This document shows positions 1 to 7,422 of a DNA stretch of 17,601 bases, one piece after another; the first letter of the stretch is position 1, and every line of letters starts with the position of its first letter. The position numbers and the translations under genes are program-made. Location of the stretch: NCBI GenBank assembly GCA_009694165.1, contig SHVP01000050.1, positions 1 through 17,601 on the forward strand, in the 5' to 3' direction. The notes beneath the pieces are model-generated. The model was not told the origin of the DNA and did no database searches. It saw nothing but the letters and a program-made list of their open reading frames with translations. This DNA comes from Alphaproteobacteria bacterium (lineage in GTDB: Bacteria > Pseudomonadota > Alphaproteobacteria > SHVP01).

Positions 1-1271
1 ATCAGGCGCGATCCGAAGGCGCTTTCGATGCTGGCCGTCATCGCTACGGCGTTGCCCGATCCATCGACGATGCTGAGGTGGCTGGTTGCCGGCAACTCGC
101 TCGGTTCGTCGGGGCTGGGCAATGCGCCGCGCCGGAACGGAGGCTCCCCGGGGGCGGCGGTCTTGCCGGCCCGCTTGGTACGGATGAGACGGGACCGTTG
201 CCGCAGATAGGTATCGTTGACCAGGCCGCCGACCGGAACATCGACGAAGTCAGGATCGGCGATATAGGCGTCGCGATCGGCGAAGGCGAAGCGACTCGCC
301 TCGGCAAAAAGATGAACGGCGTCGAAGGCCAGCGGGGCCTGGCGGTCGAAGTCGAAACGGCCGAGCATGCCCAGGATCTGCAGCGTCGTGATGCCCCCCG
401 AGCTGGGTGGTCCCATGCCGCAGATCGTCCGTCGGCGATAGGTGCCGCAAACCGCCTCGCGCTCCCGCGCGGTGTAGCGGGCGAGGTCGGACGCGTCCAG
501 GCGTCCGGGGTTGGGATCCGAGCCTTGCACCGCGGCGACGATGTCGCCGGCAATCACTCCTTCGTAGAAGGCAGCGATGCCGTCCCTGGCGACCAGGCGA
601 AACGTTTCGGCCAGCGTCCGGTTGGTGAGCCGGTCGCCCTCCTGGAGGGGCGTGCCGTCGTCACGAAGGAGATAGCGCCGGGCCGCCTCGAAGGTCCCGA
701 GCGAGCGCTCCCGCGCGGTGGCCGCGGCCAGCCGGGGCGAGACGGGAAAGCCGTTTTCGGCCAGCTCGATTGCCGGGCCAAAGAGGTCCGCCCACGCCAA
801 TCGGCCGTGCTGCTGATGGACGAGCGCCATGAGACGCAGTAGGCCGGGTACGCCGACGGCGCGGCCCCCTAGGATCGCATCGGCGAAGCGAATGGGTTCC
901 CCGGTGGCGTTGAGAAACATGTCAGGCGTGGCGGAAGCGGGCGCGGTCTCACGACCGTCGAAGGTCGTCGTGCGCTTGGCCGCCGCATCGTAGAACACCA
1001 GAAACGCCCCACCGCCGATACCGGCCGCCTGCGGCTCGACGACGTTGAGCGCTAGGGCGACGGCGATCGCCGCGTCGATCGCGTTGCCGCCTCGCCGCAG
1101 GATGACGAGGCCCGCCTGGGCGGCCAGCGGGTGGGCGGCGGCGACCATGTGGCGCTGGGCGAACACGGCCGGCCGCGCCGGCTCGGCGGCGGCGAAGAGA
1201 CCGGGGAACAAGGATAGCGAGGCGCCGGCTACGAAACCGATGAGACGCCGGACGACCGCGGGGCTCGGCAT
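1..1271 (-). CDS. ggt: Gamma-glutamyltransferase precursor (partial, 3' end off window)
   Basis: This enzyme hydrolyses or transfers the gamma-glutamyl group of glutathione and related compounds in the periplasm. The reading frame is open from the ATG at 1271 to the window edge, giving 423 complete codons. Residues 1 to about 28 form a signal peptide (VVRRLIGFVAG core, then small residues). Family motifs include the HPLAAQAGLVILRRGGNAID block near the mature N-terminus, GIGGGAFLVFYD, and GMGPPSSGGIT. The precursor is expected to cleave itself before a threonine; the best candidate is Thr396 in the ATSHLSIVDGSGNAV segment, close to the position known for the E. coli enzyme. Most of the small subunit lies outside the window. 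No clear Shine-Dalgarno sequence precedes the ATG. It is divergent from the P1-family peptidase across 112 bp. Family assignment is very secure; physiological substrate is unknown. Confidence 0.93.
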   Translation of the reverse strand, partial: MPSPAVVRRLIGFVAGASLSLFPGLFAAAEPARPAVFAQRHMVAAAHPLAAQAGLVILRRGGNAIDAAIAVALALNVVEPQAAGIGGGAFLVFYDAAAKRTTTFDGRETAPASATPDMFLNATGEPIRFADAILGGRAVGVPGLLRLMALVHQQHGRLAWADLFGPAIELAENGFPVSPRLAAATARERSLGTFEAARRYLLRDDGTPLQEGDRLTNRTLAETFRLVARDGIAAFYEGVIAGDIVAAVQGSDPNPGRLDASDLARYTAREREAVCGTYRRRTICGMGPPSSGGITTLQILGMLGRFDFDRQAPLAFDAVHLFAEASRFAFADRDAYIADPDFVDVPVGGLVNDTYLRQRSRLIRTKRAGKTAAPGEPPFRRGALPSPDEPSELPATSHLSIVDGSGNAVAMTASIESAFGSRL

Positions 1272-1324
1272 GGTCGCCCATTGTCGTCGGCTGGCGCCGG
1301 TCAAGCAATCAGGGAGGCGATGCG

Positions 1325-1354
1325 TTGACCGGTCTTTGCCGTGCTGACTAGTGT
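1325..1354 (+). promoter_or_regulatory. Possible sigma-70-type promoter for the P1-family peptidase
   Basis: TTGACC at 1325-1330 and TAGTGT at 1349-1354 are separated by 18 bp in the 112-bp divergent gap. The -35 match is good and the -10 match is weak. A transcript starting near 1361 would leave a short leader containing GGAGAAGG (1369-1376), which is a good ribosome binding site 7 nt before the ATG at 1384. This is a motif match only. Confidence 0.35.
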
Positions 1355-1383
1355 GACGGGCCTCACCTGGAGAAGGATCGCCC

Positions 1384-2394
1384 ATGCTCCGCCCCGGACC
1401 ACGCAATTCGCTCACCGACGTCGACGGCGTTGCGGTCGGCAATGCCGAGGACGATCGCGCCTGGACCGGCGTCACGGTGGTGCTGCCGGACCGCCCGGCG
1501 ATCGCGGCGGTCGATGCCCGCGGCGGCGCGCCGGGCACGCGGGAAACCGATCTGCTCGACCCGGTCAACCTGGTCGACCACGTCGACGCGCTTGTCCTCA
1601 GCGGTGGCTCGGCCTTCGGGCTCGATGCGGCGGCGGGCGTGACGGAGTGGTTGGCGGCCCGCGGCCGCGGGTATCCCGTCGGTGGTGCCGTAGTTCCGAT
1701 CGTTCCCGCCGCGATCCTCTTTGACCTGCTGAACGGGGGCGACAAGTCGTGGGGCGGCACGCCGCCCTACCGCGCCTTGGCATTGCGCGCGTGCGCGGGC
1801 GCCGGGCGGGACTTCCGCCTCGGCAATGCCGGCGCCGGTCTGGGCGCCAAGGCGGGCGTACTCAAGGGCGGTCTTGGCACGGCCTCGCTCATCAGCGACG
1901 ACGGTCTGCAGGTGGGTGCGCTGATCGCTGCCAATCCGTTCGGCTCGGCCGTTATGCCGGGGTCGGCGTCGCTTTGGGCCTGGGCGCTTGAGCAAGACGA
2001 TGAACTCGGCGGCCAACCGGTTCCCCACGCGATCGTCGCCGCCGCGCTCGACTATGGCGAGCTATCGCCACTAGGTGCCAATACGACGATTGGCGTCGTC
2101 GCCACCAACGCACCGCTGGACAAGGCCGGCGCCCGGCGGCTCGCCATCATGGCCCATGACGGACTGGCGCGCGCCATTCGCCCTGTTCATACGCCGTTTG
2201 ACGGAGATGTTCTCTTCGTGCTCTCGACCCATCGAGAGCGGCGCGCCGGCGACGCAACCCTGTTGGCCCGACTCGGGTCGATGGCGGCCGACTGCGTCGC
2301 GCGGGCGACCGCGCGCGGCGTCTACCTAGCCGACAGCCTGGGGATGTTTCCGTCCTACCGGGCGAAATTCGGCGACCGTCTGCGGCGGGGCTAA
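1384..2394 (+). CDS. P1 family peptidase (DmpA/NylC-type self-processing amidohydrolase)
   Basis: The 336-residue protein belongs to the DmpA/NylC group (MEROPS S58 type), whose members act as N-terminal aminopeptidases or cyclic-amide/oligoamide hydrolases after cleaving themselves. Visible motifs are NSLTDVDGVAVGNAE at the N-terminus, VLSGGSAFGLDAAAGV near residues 75-90, and the GANTTIGVVATNAPL segment. By analogy with NylC, autocleavage is expected between Asn233 and Thr234, making Thr234 the nucleophile. There is no signal peptide, so a cytoplasmic location is likely. The ATG at 1384 is supported by GGAGAAGG 7 nt upstream. The stop lies only 3 bp from the stop of the convergent lipoprotein gene and no terminator hairpin is visible between them. 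Family is secure; substrate cannot be read from the sequence. Confidence 0.9.
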   Translation: MLRPGPRNSLTDVDGVAVGNAEDDRAWTGVTVVLPDRPAIAAVDARGGAPGTRETDLLDPVNLVDHVDALVLSGGSAFGLDAAAGVTEWLAARGRGYPVGGAVVPIVPAAILFDLLNGGDKSWGGTPPYRALALRACAGAGRDFRLGNAGAGLGAKAGVLKGGLGTASLISDDGLQVGALIAANPFGSAVMPGSASLWAWALEQDDELGGQPVPHAIVAAALDYGELSPLGANTTIGVVATNAPLDKAGARRLAIMAHDGLARAIRPVHTPFDGDVLFVLSTHRERRAGDATLLARLGSMAADCVARATARGVYLADSLGMFPSYRAKFGDRLRRG

Positions 2395-2397
2395 GCG

Positions 2398-3618
2398 CTA
2401 GCGAACGTACAGATGGACTTCGTTGGTGAAGGCGTCGCCGCTGGTCGCGGACGACATCTGCACGCGATTGGCGGGCAGTCCCATTTCGACCAGCGACCGC
2501 AAGACCCGCTCGGCGTTGCCTTTTGAGCGCGACTGGTTGAGGGCAACTTCCGCCGGCGTGCCCTTGTTGGGGGCGACGGCGACGAGATCGAACGCAGCCT
2601 GCGGCCGTTGCTCGAGGGCGCGACTGACGGCGGCGTAGAGCGCCTGCTGATAGGGTACGTCGGCGCGATCGAAGCGGATGACCACCAACGGCCGGCGGTT
2701 GTTGGTCAGCGCGGCCGTGCTGTCGCCCGCACCGACGCCGATCCCGGCCGCCGACGGCGCACCGAGCGACGCCGTGCGCGAGAACGCGCGATTGGCGAGG
2801 CTGGGACCGATCAACTCGCCGTTTTGAATGGCGAGCGAGACGGTGGTCAGGTTGGCCCGTTCGTTGCCGACATAGGCGGTCTGCCGGCTCACGTCTTCGC
2901 TCAGTTCGTTGAGCAGGCGGTCAATCAACACCACGGTGCGATTGGTTTCATCCTCGAGGATCACCAGCTGGCGGTGATCTTCGTCGATCGCCCCGGACAG
3001 ACCGAAGGCGGCGCGGGCGCTTTCGAGCACGAAGGTGGCGAAGGCCGAGTCGCTGGCGACCGAATTGGCCAACGAATTGAGCTGGTTGATCTCGCTGCTC
3101 AGCCGATCGAGCTCGGACTGGGCGACGTTCCACTGATTGACGAGAACCGGGTTGCCGGGTGTCGTTCCGACCTGCAGGCGCGAGGTGATCGCCGCTAGCG
3201 TGCCATGATAGCGCTGTGAGGTGGCCGAGACCTGATTGCGCACGTCCTGCAGGCGCTGGTTCTGTTGCACGATGCTGGTCTGCAGCTGGGTCAGTTCGGT
3301 GCGGATCTGTTGCACCTTCTGGCCCACAAAGGTGCCCGTATTGACGCCGGGGGTCACGGGAACCGGGGCGATAGCACCGGCGGTCAGGGCCGGCGGCGTC
3401 GGCGCCACACCCGGCCGGGCCGGCAAGGCCGGTGTTGGCGCGGTCGCGGCCATGGACGGCAGAAGCGGTGCGCTATCGGCCGAACGGCCGGAACGGCTCG
3501 GGAAAATCGAGTCCGAGACGAACGAGCAACTTGCAAGGAGAAGTGCCGTCCCCACAGCTACGGCAGCGGATTTCGTCAGCACCATGTCCGGCAAAACCGT
3601 TTGTTTATCGCGCGCCAA
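2398..3618 (-). CDS. Outer-envelope lipoprotein with coiled coil and OmpA-like C-terminal domain
   Basis: The protein has a lipoprotein signal peptide ending in LLLASC, with Cys31 as the expected lipidation site. A low-complexity Pro/Ala/Thr linker follows (about residues 45-95). A Gln/Leu-rich segment with coiled-coil character spans about 97-185. The last 100 residues read as an OmpA-like fold (VVIRFDRADV near the start, an NQSRSKGNAERVLRSL helix, then GLPANRVQMSS). Classical peptidoglycan-binding spacing is weak, so peptidoglycan binding is uncertain. Two starts are possible. TTG at 3618 has a purine-rich AAAAGGGGGG about 6 nt upstream, whereas ATG at 3585 gives a more standard signal peptide (20 residues through the Cys) but has no ribosome site. 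A structural role bridging envelope layers is inference. Confidence 0.75.
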   Translation of the reverse strand: MARDKQTVLPDMVLTKSAAVAVGTALLLASCSFVSDSIFPSRSGRSADSAPLLPSMAATAPTPALPARPGVAPTPPALTAGAIAPVPVTPGVNTGTFVGQKVQQIRTELTQLQTSIVQQNQRLQDVRNQVSATSQRYHGTLAAITSRLQVGTTPGNPVLVNQWNVAQSELDRLSSEINQLNSLANSVASDSAFATFVLESARAAFGLSGAIDEDHRQLVILEDETNRTVVLIDRLLNELSEDVSRQTAYVGNERANLTTVSLAIQNGELIGPSLANRAFSRTASLGAPSAAGIGVGAGDSTAALTNNRRPLVVIRFDRADVPYQQALYAAVSRALEQRPQAAFDLVAVAPNKGTPAEVALNQSRSKGNAERVLRSLVEMGLPANRVQMSSATSGDAFTNEVHLYVR

Positions 3619-3919
3619 CGGCGCCCCCCTTTTCCAACTCTCTCAAGCGCAACCCACGCAGGATTCTTTTGTCTTGAAAGGCCAGATAGATACGAGAGGA
3701 ACGCGGTAGCTTACGTGAAGTTAGGTCGACCCGGGGCGATCTTAGCCAATTGCGGTCCTGGGCGACAAGAAACTAATACCCCGAATCGGTCGGGATTTTC
3801 CGGGTCTGGTCGGGGGGAGGGGTGCTGTTCCCTTGCGGCTAGGAGGTGTTTTGATTAGGTTCCACACCTTCTTCGCGCCGGGGCCTGCTGGGCAAATCCC
3901 GGTTCTGCCGAGGCGGACT
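3619..3919. other. Gene-free interval between lipoprotein gene and tRNA-Arg
   Basis: The 301 bp hold no open frame with coding character. They should contain the minus-strand promoter of the lipoprotein gene and the plus-strand promoter of the tRNA. I see one candidate for the latter (3833-3861) and no convincing -35/-10 pair for the former. No repeat or terminator hairpin with a U-tract was recognised. Confidence 0.5.
3833..3861 (+). promoter_or_regulatory. Possible promoter of tRNA-Arg
   Basis: TTGCGG (3833-3838) and TAGGTT (3856-3861) are spaced by 17 bp and lie about 60 bp upstream of the mature tRNA 5' end. Both boxes are imperfect, so this is only a candidate. Confidence 0.28.
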
Positions 3920-3996
3920 GCGCCCGTAGCTCAGCTGGATAGAGCACTAGACTACGAATCTAGGGGTCGGGAGTTCGAATCTCTCCGGGCGCGCCA
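3920..3996 (+). tRNA. tRNA-Arg (anticodon ACG)
   Basis: A complete 77-nt cloverleaf with encoded CCA can be folded by hand. The acceptor stem GCGCCCG (3920-3926) pairs with CGGGCGC (3986-3992), the discriminator is G at 3993 and CCA is at 3994-3996. The D-stem is GCTC/GAGC. The anticodon stem CTAGA/TCTAG encloses the loop CTACGAA, placing ACG at positions 34-36. The T-arm GGGAG/CTCTC encloses TTCGAAT. A34 would be deaminated to inosine, reading CGU, CGC and CGA. The gene borders the lower-GC operon at 4114-7206, a common situation for tRNA genes used as integration sites. Confidence 0.98.
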
Positions 3997-4113
3997 CTCT
4001 TTGGTAAGTCCCCCATCGAGACGATACTCGTGTCCGTCGCATCCGCTATCTGCCTGGAGGCCGCGCCCTCCATGGGCGGTTGCGACGCTGCCACCTTCGC
4101 GTCAGCTCTCCAG

Positions 4114-5091
4114 CTACGGCAGAAAGGTGGTCGCGATCGCCTCGACAAGGGCCTCCGCGGTCGGGAAAACATGTCGTTCCAGCCTTGTCGCCGACGGGAT
4201 CGGCGTGTCCTGCGCGCTCAACCGGAGGATCGGCGCGCGCAGGGCGTCGAAGCTTTGGCCCGCTGCCAGCGCCGCGACCTCGGCTGCAACCCCGCCAGAG
4301 GGGGGGGCCTCCGAAAGAATCGCTAGTCGTCCCGTGCGCGATACCGAGGCCTGAATGCCGTCTCCATCCAAGGGTCGAAGGCTACGAAGGTCGAGCACCT
4401 CAGTCGAGAGACCGAGCTCAGCCAAGCTTGCTGCGGCTGCCTCCGCAACTTGCACCATTCGCCCGTATGTCACGATGGTGAGGTCTTCCCCTTCGGTCAC
4501 TATGCGGGCCTTGCCGATCGGGGTCCTATGGGAAATGTCTGGGACGGGCCCCTTCACATCGTAGAGGAGTTTGTTCTCGACAAAGATCGTCGGGCTATCC
4601 TGGTCCATGGCGCTATTCAAGAGGCCGGCAACGTCCGCCGGTGTGGCGGGGGCGAGGACGGTCAAACCGGGCACTTGGGTGAACCAGCCTTCGAGACTCT
4701 GAGAATGAGATGCGCCATAGCCCCGGCCCCCACCGCCAGGCAATCGGATGACAACCGGAGTCTTTAGCTGGCCGGCATACATGAACTCGATTTTTGCCGC
4801 GTGATTGACAATCTGATCCATGGCCAACGTCACGAAGTCCATGAACATCAGTTCGACGACAGGCCTATATCCGCCCATCGCCGCACCCACGGCGACTCCA
4901 ACAAAACTGTTCTCAGATATTGGTGTTTCGATGACTCGATCGGGGTACTTCTCAACTAATCCGCGGGTGACGCCAAAAGCACCCCCGTAAATGCCGATAT
5001 CCTCGCCTATCAGGAGCACGCGGGGATCGGCGGCGAGGCGCTCGTCGAGAACGTCGCGAATAGCTTCACGAAAGCTGATGACACGAGTCAT
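4114..5091 (-). CDS. 2-oxoacid dehydrogenase (pyruvate/acetoin-type) E1 component, beta subunit
   Basis: This is the beta half of an alpha2-beta2 thiamine-diphosphate E1 that decarboxylates a 2-oxoacid and reductively acylates a lipoyl domain. From the ATG at 5091 it is 325 residues, the normal family length. Motifs seen are LIGEDIGIYGGAFGVT (about 27-42), ETPISE with Glu60 as the expected cofactor-activating residue, MDFVTLAMDQIVNHAAK, and a C-terminal transketolase-type domain with VLDLRSLRPLD. An upstream in-frame extension to 5160 lies wholly within the alpha-subunit gene and is unlikely. The ATG follows the TGA of the alpha gene by 1 nt, so translation is probably coupled. It is the last gene of the operon; 117 bp separate it from the 3' end of tRNA-Arg and no clear terminator is seen there. 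Whether the substrate is pyruvate, acetoin or another 2-oxoacid cannot be decided. Confidence 0.88.
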   Translation of the reverse strand: MTRVISFREAIRDVLDERLAADPRVLLIGEDIGIYGGAFGVTRGLVEKYPDRVIETPISENSFVGVAVGAAMGGYRPVVELMFMDFVTLAMDQIVNHAAKIEFMYAGQLKTPVVIRLPGGGGRGYGASHSQSLEGWFTQVPGLTVLAPATPADVAGLLNSAMDQDSPTIFVENKLLYDVKGPVPDISHRTPIGKARIVTEGEDLTIVTYGRMVQVAEAAAASLAELGLSTEVLDLRSLRPLDGDGIQASVSRTGRLAILSEAPPSGGVAAEVAALAAGQSFDALRAPILRLSAQDTPIPSATRLERHVFPTAEALVEAIATTFLP

Positions 5092-5092
5092 C

Positions 5093-6052
5093 TCAGTTGC
5101 GTGGCGCCGGCGTGCCAGCCTCGGCAAACGGGCTCGCCTCCGCGATGGATTCTGCGGCATCTATCTCCGCCAGAACCTCCGTTGCTGCCGCCTTGGCTTC
5201 GTCGCCATAGCCCATGGCCACCAGTGTCTCCTGGAGCAGCGTAACGCAGTCACGCGATCGCCAACGTTCCTCTTCTTCTTTGGTTCGATAGGCGCGGCGG
5301 TCGGACTTCGAGTGACCGTGATGACGATAGGTCTTCGCTTCCAAAAGGACCGGACCGCGGCCGGATCGAGCGATCGCGAACGCTTCCGCAGACTTTGCGT
5401 CGACATCCGCAAGGTCACTACCGTCAGCAACGAGACCGACCATCCCGTAGGCCTCGGCGCGACGATAAACGTCGGGGATGAGAGACACACGATCGAAGGA
5501 TGTCGACATGGCGTAAAGATTATTCTCGCAAACAAATATCACGGGCAATTGCCACATCGCGGCCATATTGAGGGACTCGTGAAAGGTTCCCTGGTTGACC
5601 GCGCCGTCGCCGAAGAACGAAACGACGACTCCGCCACGGGCGTCCCGTTTTGCTGCCAATCCCAGCCCCGTGGCGATCGGAATACCTCCTCCCGTTATCC
5701 CATTTGTTCCATAGAATCCGATGTCGGCCGCACAGAGGTGCTGCGTACCGCCGCGACCCCGGCAGTAACCGATTTCACGCTCCATCAGTTCGCCGAACAT
5801 GCGGTCCAAGCTTCCGCCCATGGCAATGAGGTGTCCATGTCCGCGGTGCGAAGAAACCACTCGGTCTCCCGCCCGCAATTGGTCGCAGACGCCCACCGCA
5901 ACCGCTTCCTGACCGATGCATAGGTGGCAAGTGCCTCCGAGTGCCCCGCGCGAAAACAAACGATCAAGGCGCTCCTCGAAATAGCGAATTCGGAGCATCG
6001 TGCCTAACTGTCGCAGGCGGCGACCAACAGCGGGGTCATTGGGAAGTTTCAC
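5093..6052 (-). CDS. 2-oxoacid dehydrogenase (pyruvate/acetoin-type) E1 component, alpha subunit
   Basis: The 319-residue protein is the alpha half of the E1 whose beta half follows directly. It contains HLCIGQEAVAVGV (43-55), the SSHRGHGHLIAMGG segment (67-80), and the thiamine-diphosphate motif beginning GDG at 148-150 and ending ENN at 176-178. A phosphorylation-loop-like YRHHGHSKSD lies at 242-251. These features resemble PdhA/AcoA rather than the branched-chain type, but that is a judgement by eye. The start is GTG at 6052, overlapping the TGA of the upstream fusion gene as GTGA, with GGGGAA about 5 nt before it. Rows inside this gene are near 50% GC against about 75% in flanking genes. 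Its predicted acyl acceptor is the lipoyl domain of the fusion protein encoded immediately upstream. Confidence 0.88.
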   Translation of the reverse strand: MKLPNDPAVGRRLRQLGTMLRIRYFEERLDRLFSRGALGGTCHLCIGQEAVAVGVCDQLRAGDRVVSSHRGHGHLIAMGGSLDRMFGELMEREIGYCRGRGGTQHLCAADIGFYGTNGITGGGIPIATGLGLAAKRDARGGVVVSFFGDGAVNQGTFHESLNMAAMWQLPVIFVCENNLYAMSTSFDRVSLIPDVYRRAEAYGMVGLVADGSDLADVDAKSAEAFAIARSGRGPVLLEAKTYRHHGHSKSDRRAYRTKEEEERWRSRDCVTLLQETLVAMGYGDEAKAAATEVLAEIDAAESIAEASPFAEAGTPAPRN

Positions 6053-7206
6053 GCCGTTCCCCGTTTGCTTTCACCAACCACCCGAGCTGGATTTCCTCCG
6101 GCGGTCACATCGGCCGGCAGGTCGTTCATGACCGAAGATCCCGGCATTACGATGACGTTATCGCCTATGGCCACCGCGGGGTTTATCGCGCTTCCCGCGC
6201 CGATCAAGCAGTTCCTACCGATGGACACCGCCCCTGAAATCGAGGTTCCGATTGCCAAGTGACTGAAGGCTCCAACGGCACAATTGTGTGAGAGCTTTGC
6301 TCCAATATTGAGAATCGCGCCCTGGCCCAGGGACACGTCGTGCCCAACAATACAACCCGCCTCGATGAGACAACCCGGTCCGACGGTCACGCCAGAGAGT
6401 AACACCGCACGCCGATCGACGACCGGTGGAAGATCAACCCCAGGGACGCGAGTGGCGAGTTTTTCGAATATTTTTCGACGGTTGTTCGAGTGCGAGGCAA
6501 CAACTACGGCTGTCCGGGCTTTGGCGGCAAGATCCGCCAATAGGTCTATTCCGCCCAGCACCTCAACCCCTCTGACTTGGCGACCATGGAGGTCGGGATT
6601 GTCGTCGATGATGCCTACGAGGCGACAAGGAGTACCCGAACGAACGATCTCCATGATTTGCAGAGCACCAGTAGAAGCACCGTAGATATAAGTCGGCACC
6701 AGGGCGAGATACGCCTCGATATCGCGTTCGGTGGCGAAGCCGCGCGGCAGTCCTGCCGCGATCCCACTAAGCTCCTGGTCCTCAATCCCAGCGGTTGACG
6801 CCATCGCCTGTGCTCGTGGCGTCGCAAGAGCTCTCGTGACTTTACCTGGTGCAGCCTTGCCGGCCTTCTCGACCGCATCGAACACACTTTCGTCCATCTT
6901 CTTGACGAAAGCGACGCTCGACGACTCCGCGGTGCTCAACTCTGCTAGCGCGGAACTAATATCAGCATCTTGACCGGCAATGATGGCAAGGGGAACATTG
7001 TAGGCGACTTGGTTGCCGGCTTCGACGGCGATGTGGCGAAGGACGCCGCTCTCTTCAGCCTCGAGTTCGAACGAAGACTTCTCTGTTTCCAGTTCAGCGA
7101 GGATGTCTCCTTTGCGGACGTCGTCGCCGATTTTCTTGAGCCAGGCGATAACCTTGACGGTATCTATGTTGGCGCCGAGCCTGGGCATGAGAACACGGTG
7201 AATCAT
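6049..7206 (-). CDS. Lipoyl domain / E3-binding domain / NeuD-PglD-type acyltransferase fusion
   Basis: The 385-residue protein combines three modules. Residues 1-78 are a lipoyl domain (MPRLGANIDT, then ETEKSSFE with Lys43 as the expected lipoylation site). Residues about 126-168 resemble the peripheral subunit-binding domain of E2 proteins (ALATPRAQAMASTAG ... GFATERDIEAYL). Residues 171-377 are a NeuD/PglD-like acyltransferase: a small Rossmann-like part opening with YIYGASTGALQI, then a hexapeptide-repeat left-handed beta helix. His307 in KLSHNCAVG matches the position of the catalytic His of PglD, and GGNPARVV closes the domain. The CAT-like core that normally defines an E2 is missing. 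The gene overlaps E1 alpha by 4 nt (GTGA), so the three products probably work together. An acyl transfer from lipoyl-Lys43 to a sugar or amine is inference; ordinary acetyl-CoA use is the alternative. Confidence 0.85.
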   Translation of the reverse strand: MIHRVLMPRLGANIDTVKVIAWLKKIGDDVRKGDILAELETEKSSFELEAEESGVLRHIAVEAGNQVAYNVPLAIIAGQDADISSALAELSTAESSSVAFVKKMDESVFDAVEKAGKAAPGKVTRALATPRAQAMASTAGIEDQELSGIAAGLPRGFATERDIEAYLALVPTYIYGASTGALQIMEIVRSGTPCRLVGIIDDNPDLHGRQVRGVEVLGGIDLLADLAAKARTAVVVASHSNNRRKIFEKLATRVPGVDLPPVVDRRAVLLSGVTVGPGCLIEAGCIVGHDVSLGQGAILNIGAKLSHNCAVGAFSHLAIGTSISGAVSIGRNCLIGAGSAINPAVAIGDNVIVMPGSSVMNDLPADVTAGGNPARVVGESKRGTA

Positions 7207-7382
7207 CGTAATGCGGCGAGCGTCCTGGCTTCGGTTTGGAGGTCAAACGGCGACGAATCTAGCGGCATAATCCCCTGAGGAATCCAACGCCAGCGTGTGT
7301 CGACGGCAGAGGCAAACGGGTATCGCCGCCCAGGCCACCATAGGTTGCGCTTCAATCCGTCGTCAACGGTTTGACCAGACAT
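7203..7382 (-). CDS. Short unidentified ORF, possible 3' remnant of a truncated operon gene
   Basis: A 59-codon frame from the ATG at 7382 ends in TGA that overlaps the ATG of the lipoyl fusion gene as ATGA. That overlap is typical of coupled genes and is the main reason to list it. The product is Trp- and Pro-rich (NLWWPGRRYPF, TRWRWIPQGIMPLD) and I do not recognise a family. Its third-position base use is like the operon rather than the flanking high-GC genes. The frame continues upstream only into antisense of the iron-sulfur protein gene, so it is either a small gene or the tail of a gene whose front was lost. A chance ORF is also possible. No convincing promoter was seen upstream on this strand. 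Confidence 0.33.
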   Translation of the reverse strand: MSGQTVDDGLKRNLWWPGRRYPFASAVDTRWRWIPQGIMPLDSSPFDLQTEARTLAALR

Positions 7383-7422
7383 AGAGTTTGCCTGCGATTT
7401 CCAATCGGACACATGATGGGGC

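Noticed and set aside
78..842. 254-codon plus-strand open frame
   Set aside because: It is antisense to gamma-glutamyltransferase, whose frame shows continuous family motifs.
4056..4071. GGAGG/CCTCC hairpin between E1 beta and tRNA-Arg as a terminator
   Set aside because: The stem is only 5 bp and no U-tract follows on either strand.
3960..4172. 70-codon minus-strand frame ending GAPGEIRTPDP
   Set aside because: The C-terminus is the antisense translation of tRNA-Arg, a familiar spurious ORF.
5092..5160. 23-codon N-terminal extension of E1 beta
   Set aside because: It lies inside the 3' end of E1 alpha and encodes an Arg-rich non-family sequence; the ATG at 5091 gives a typical N-terminus.
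7207..7422. Second copy of the tRNA-Arg 3' end as an attachment site
   Set aside because: I looked for GGGAGTTCGAATC or CTCTCCGGGCGC here and found no match.
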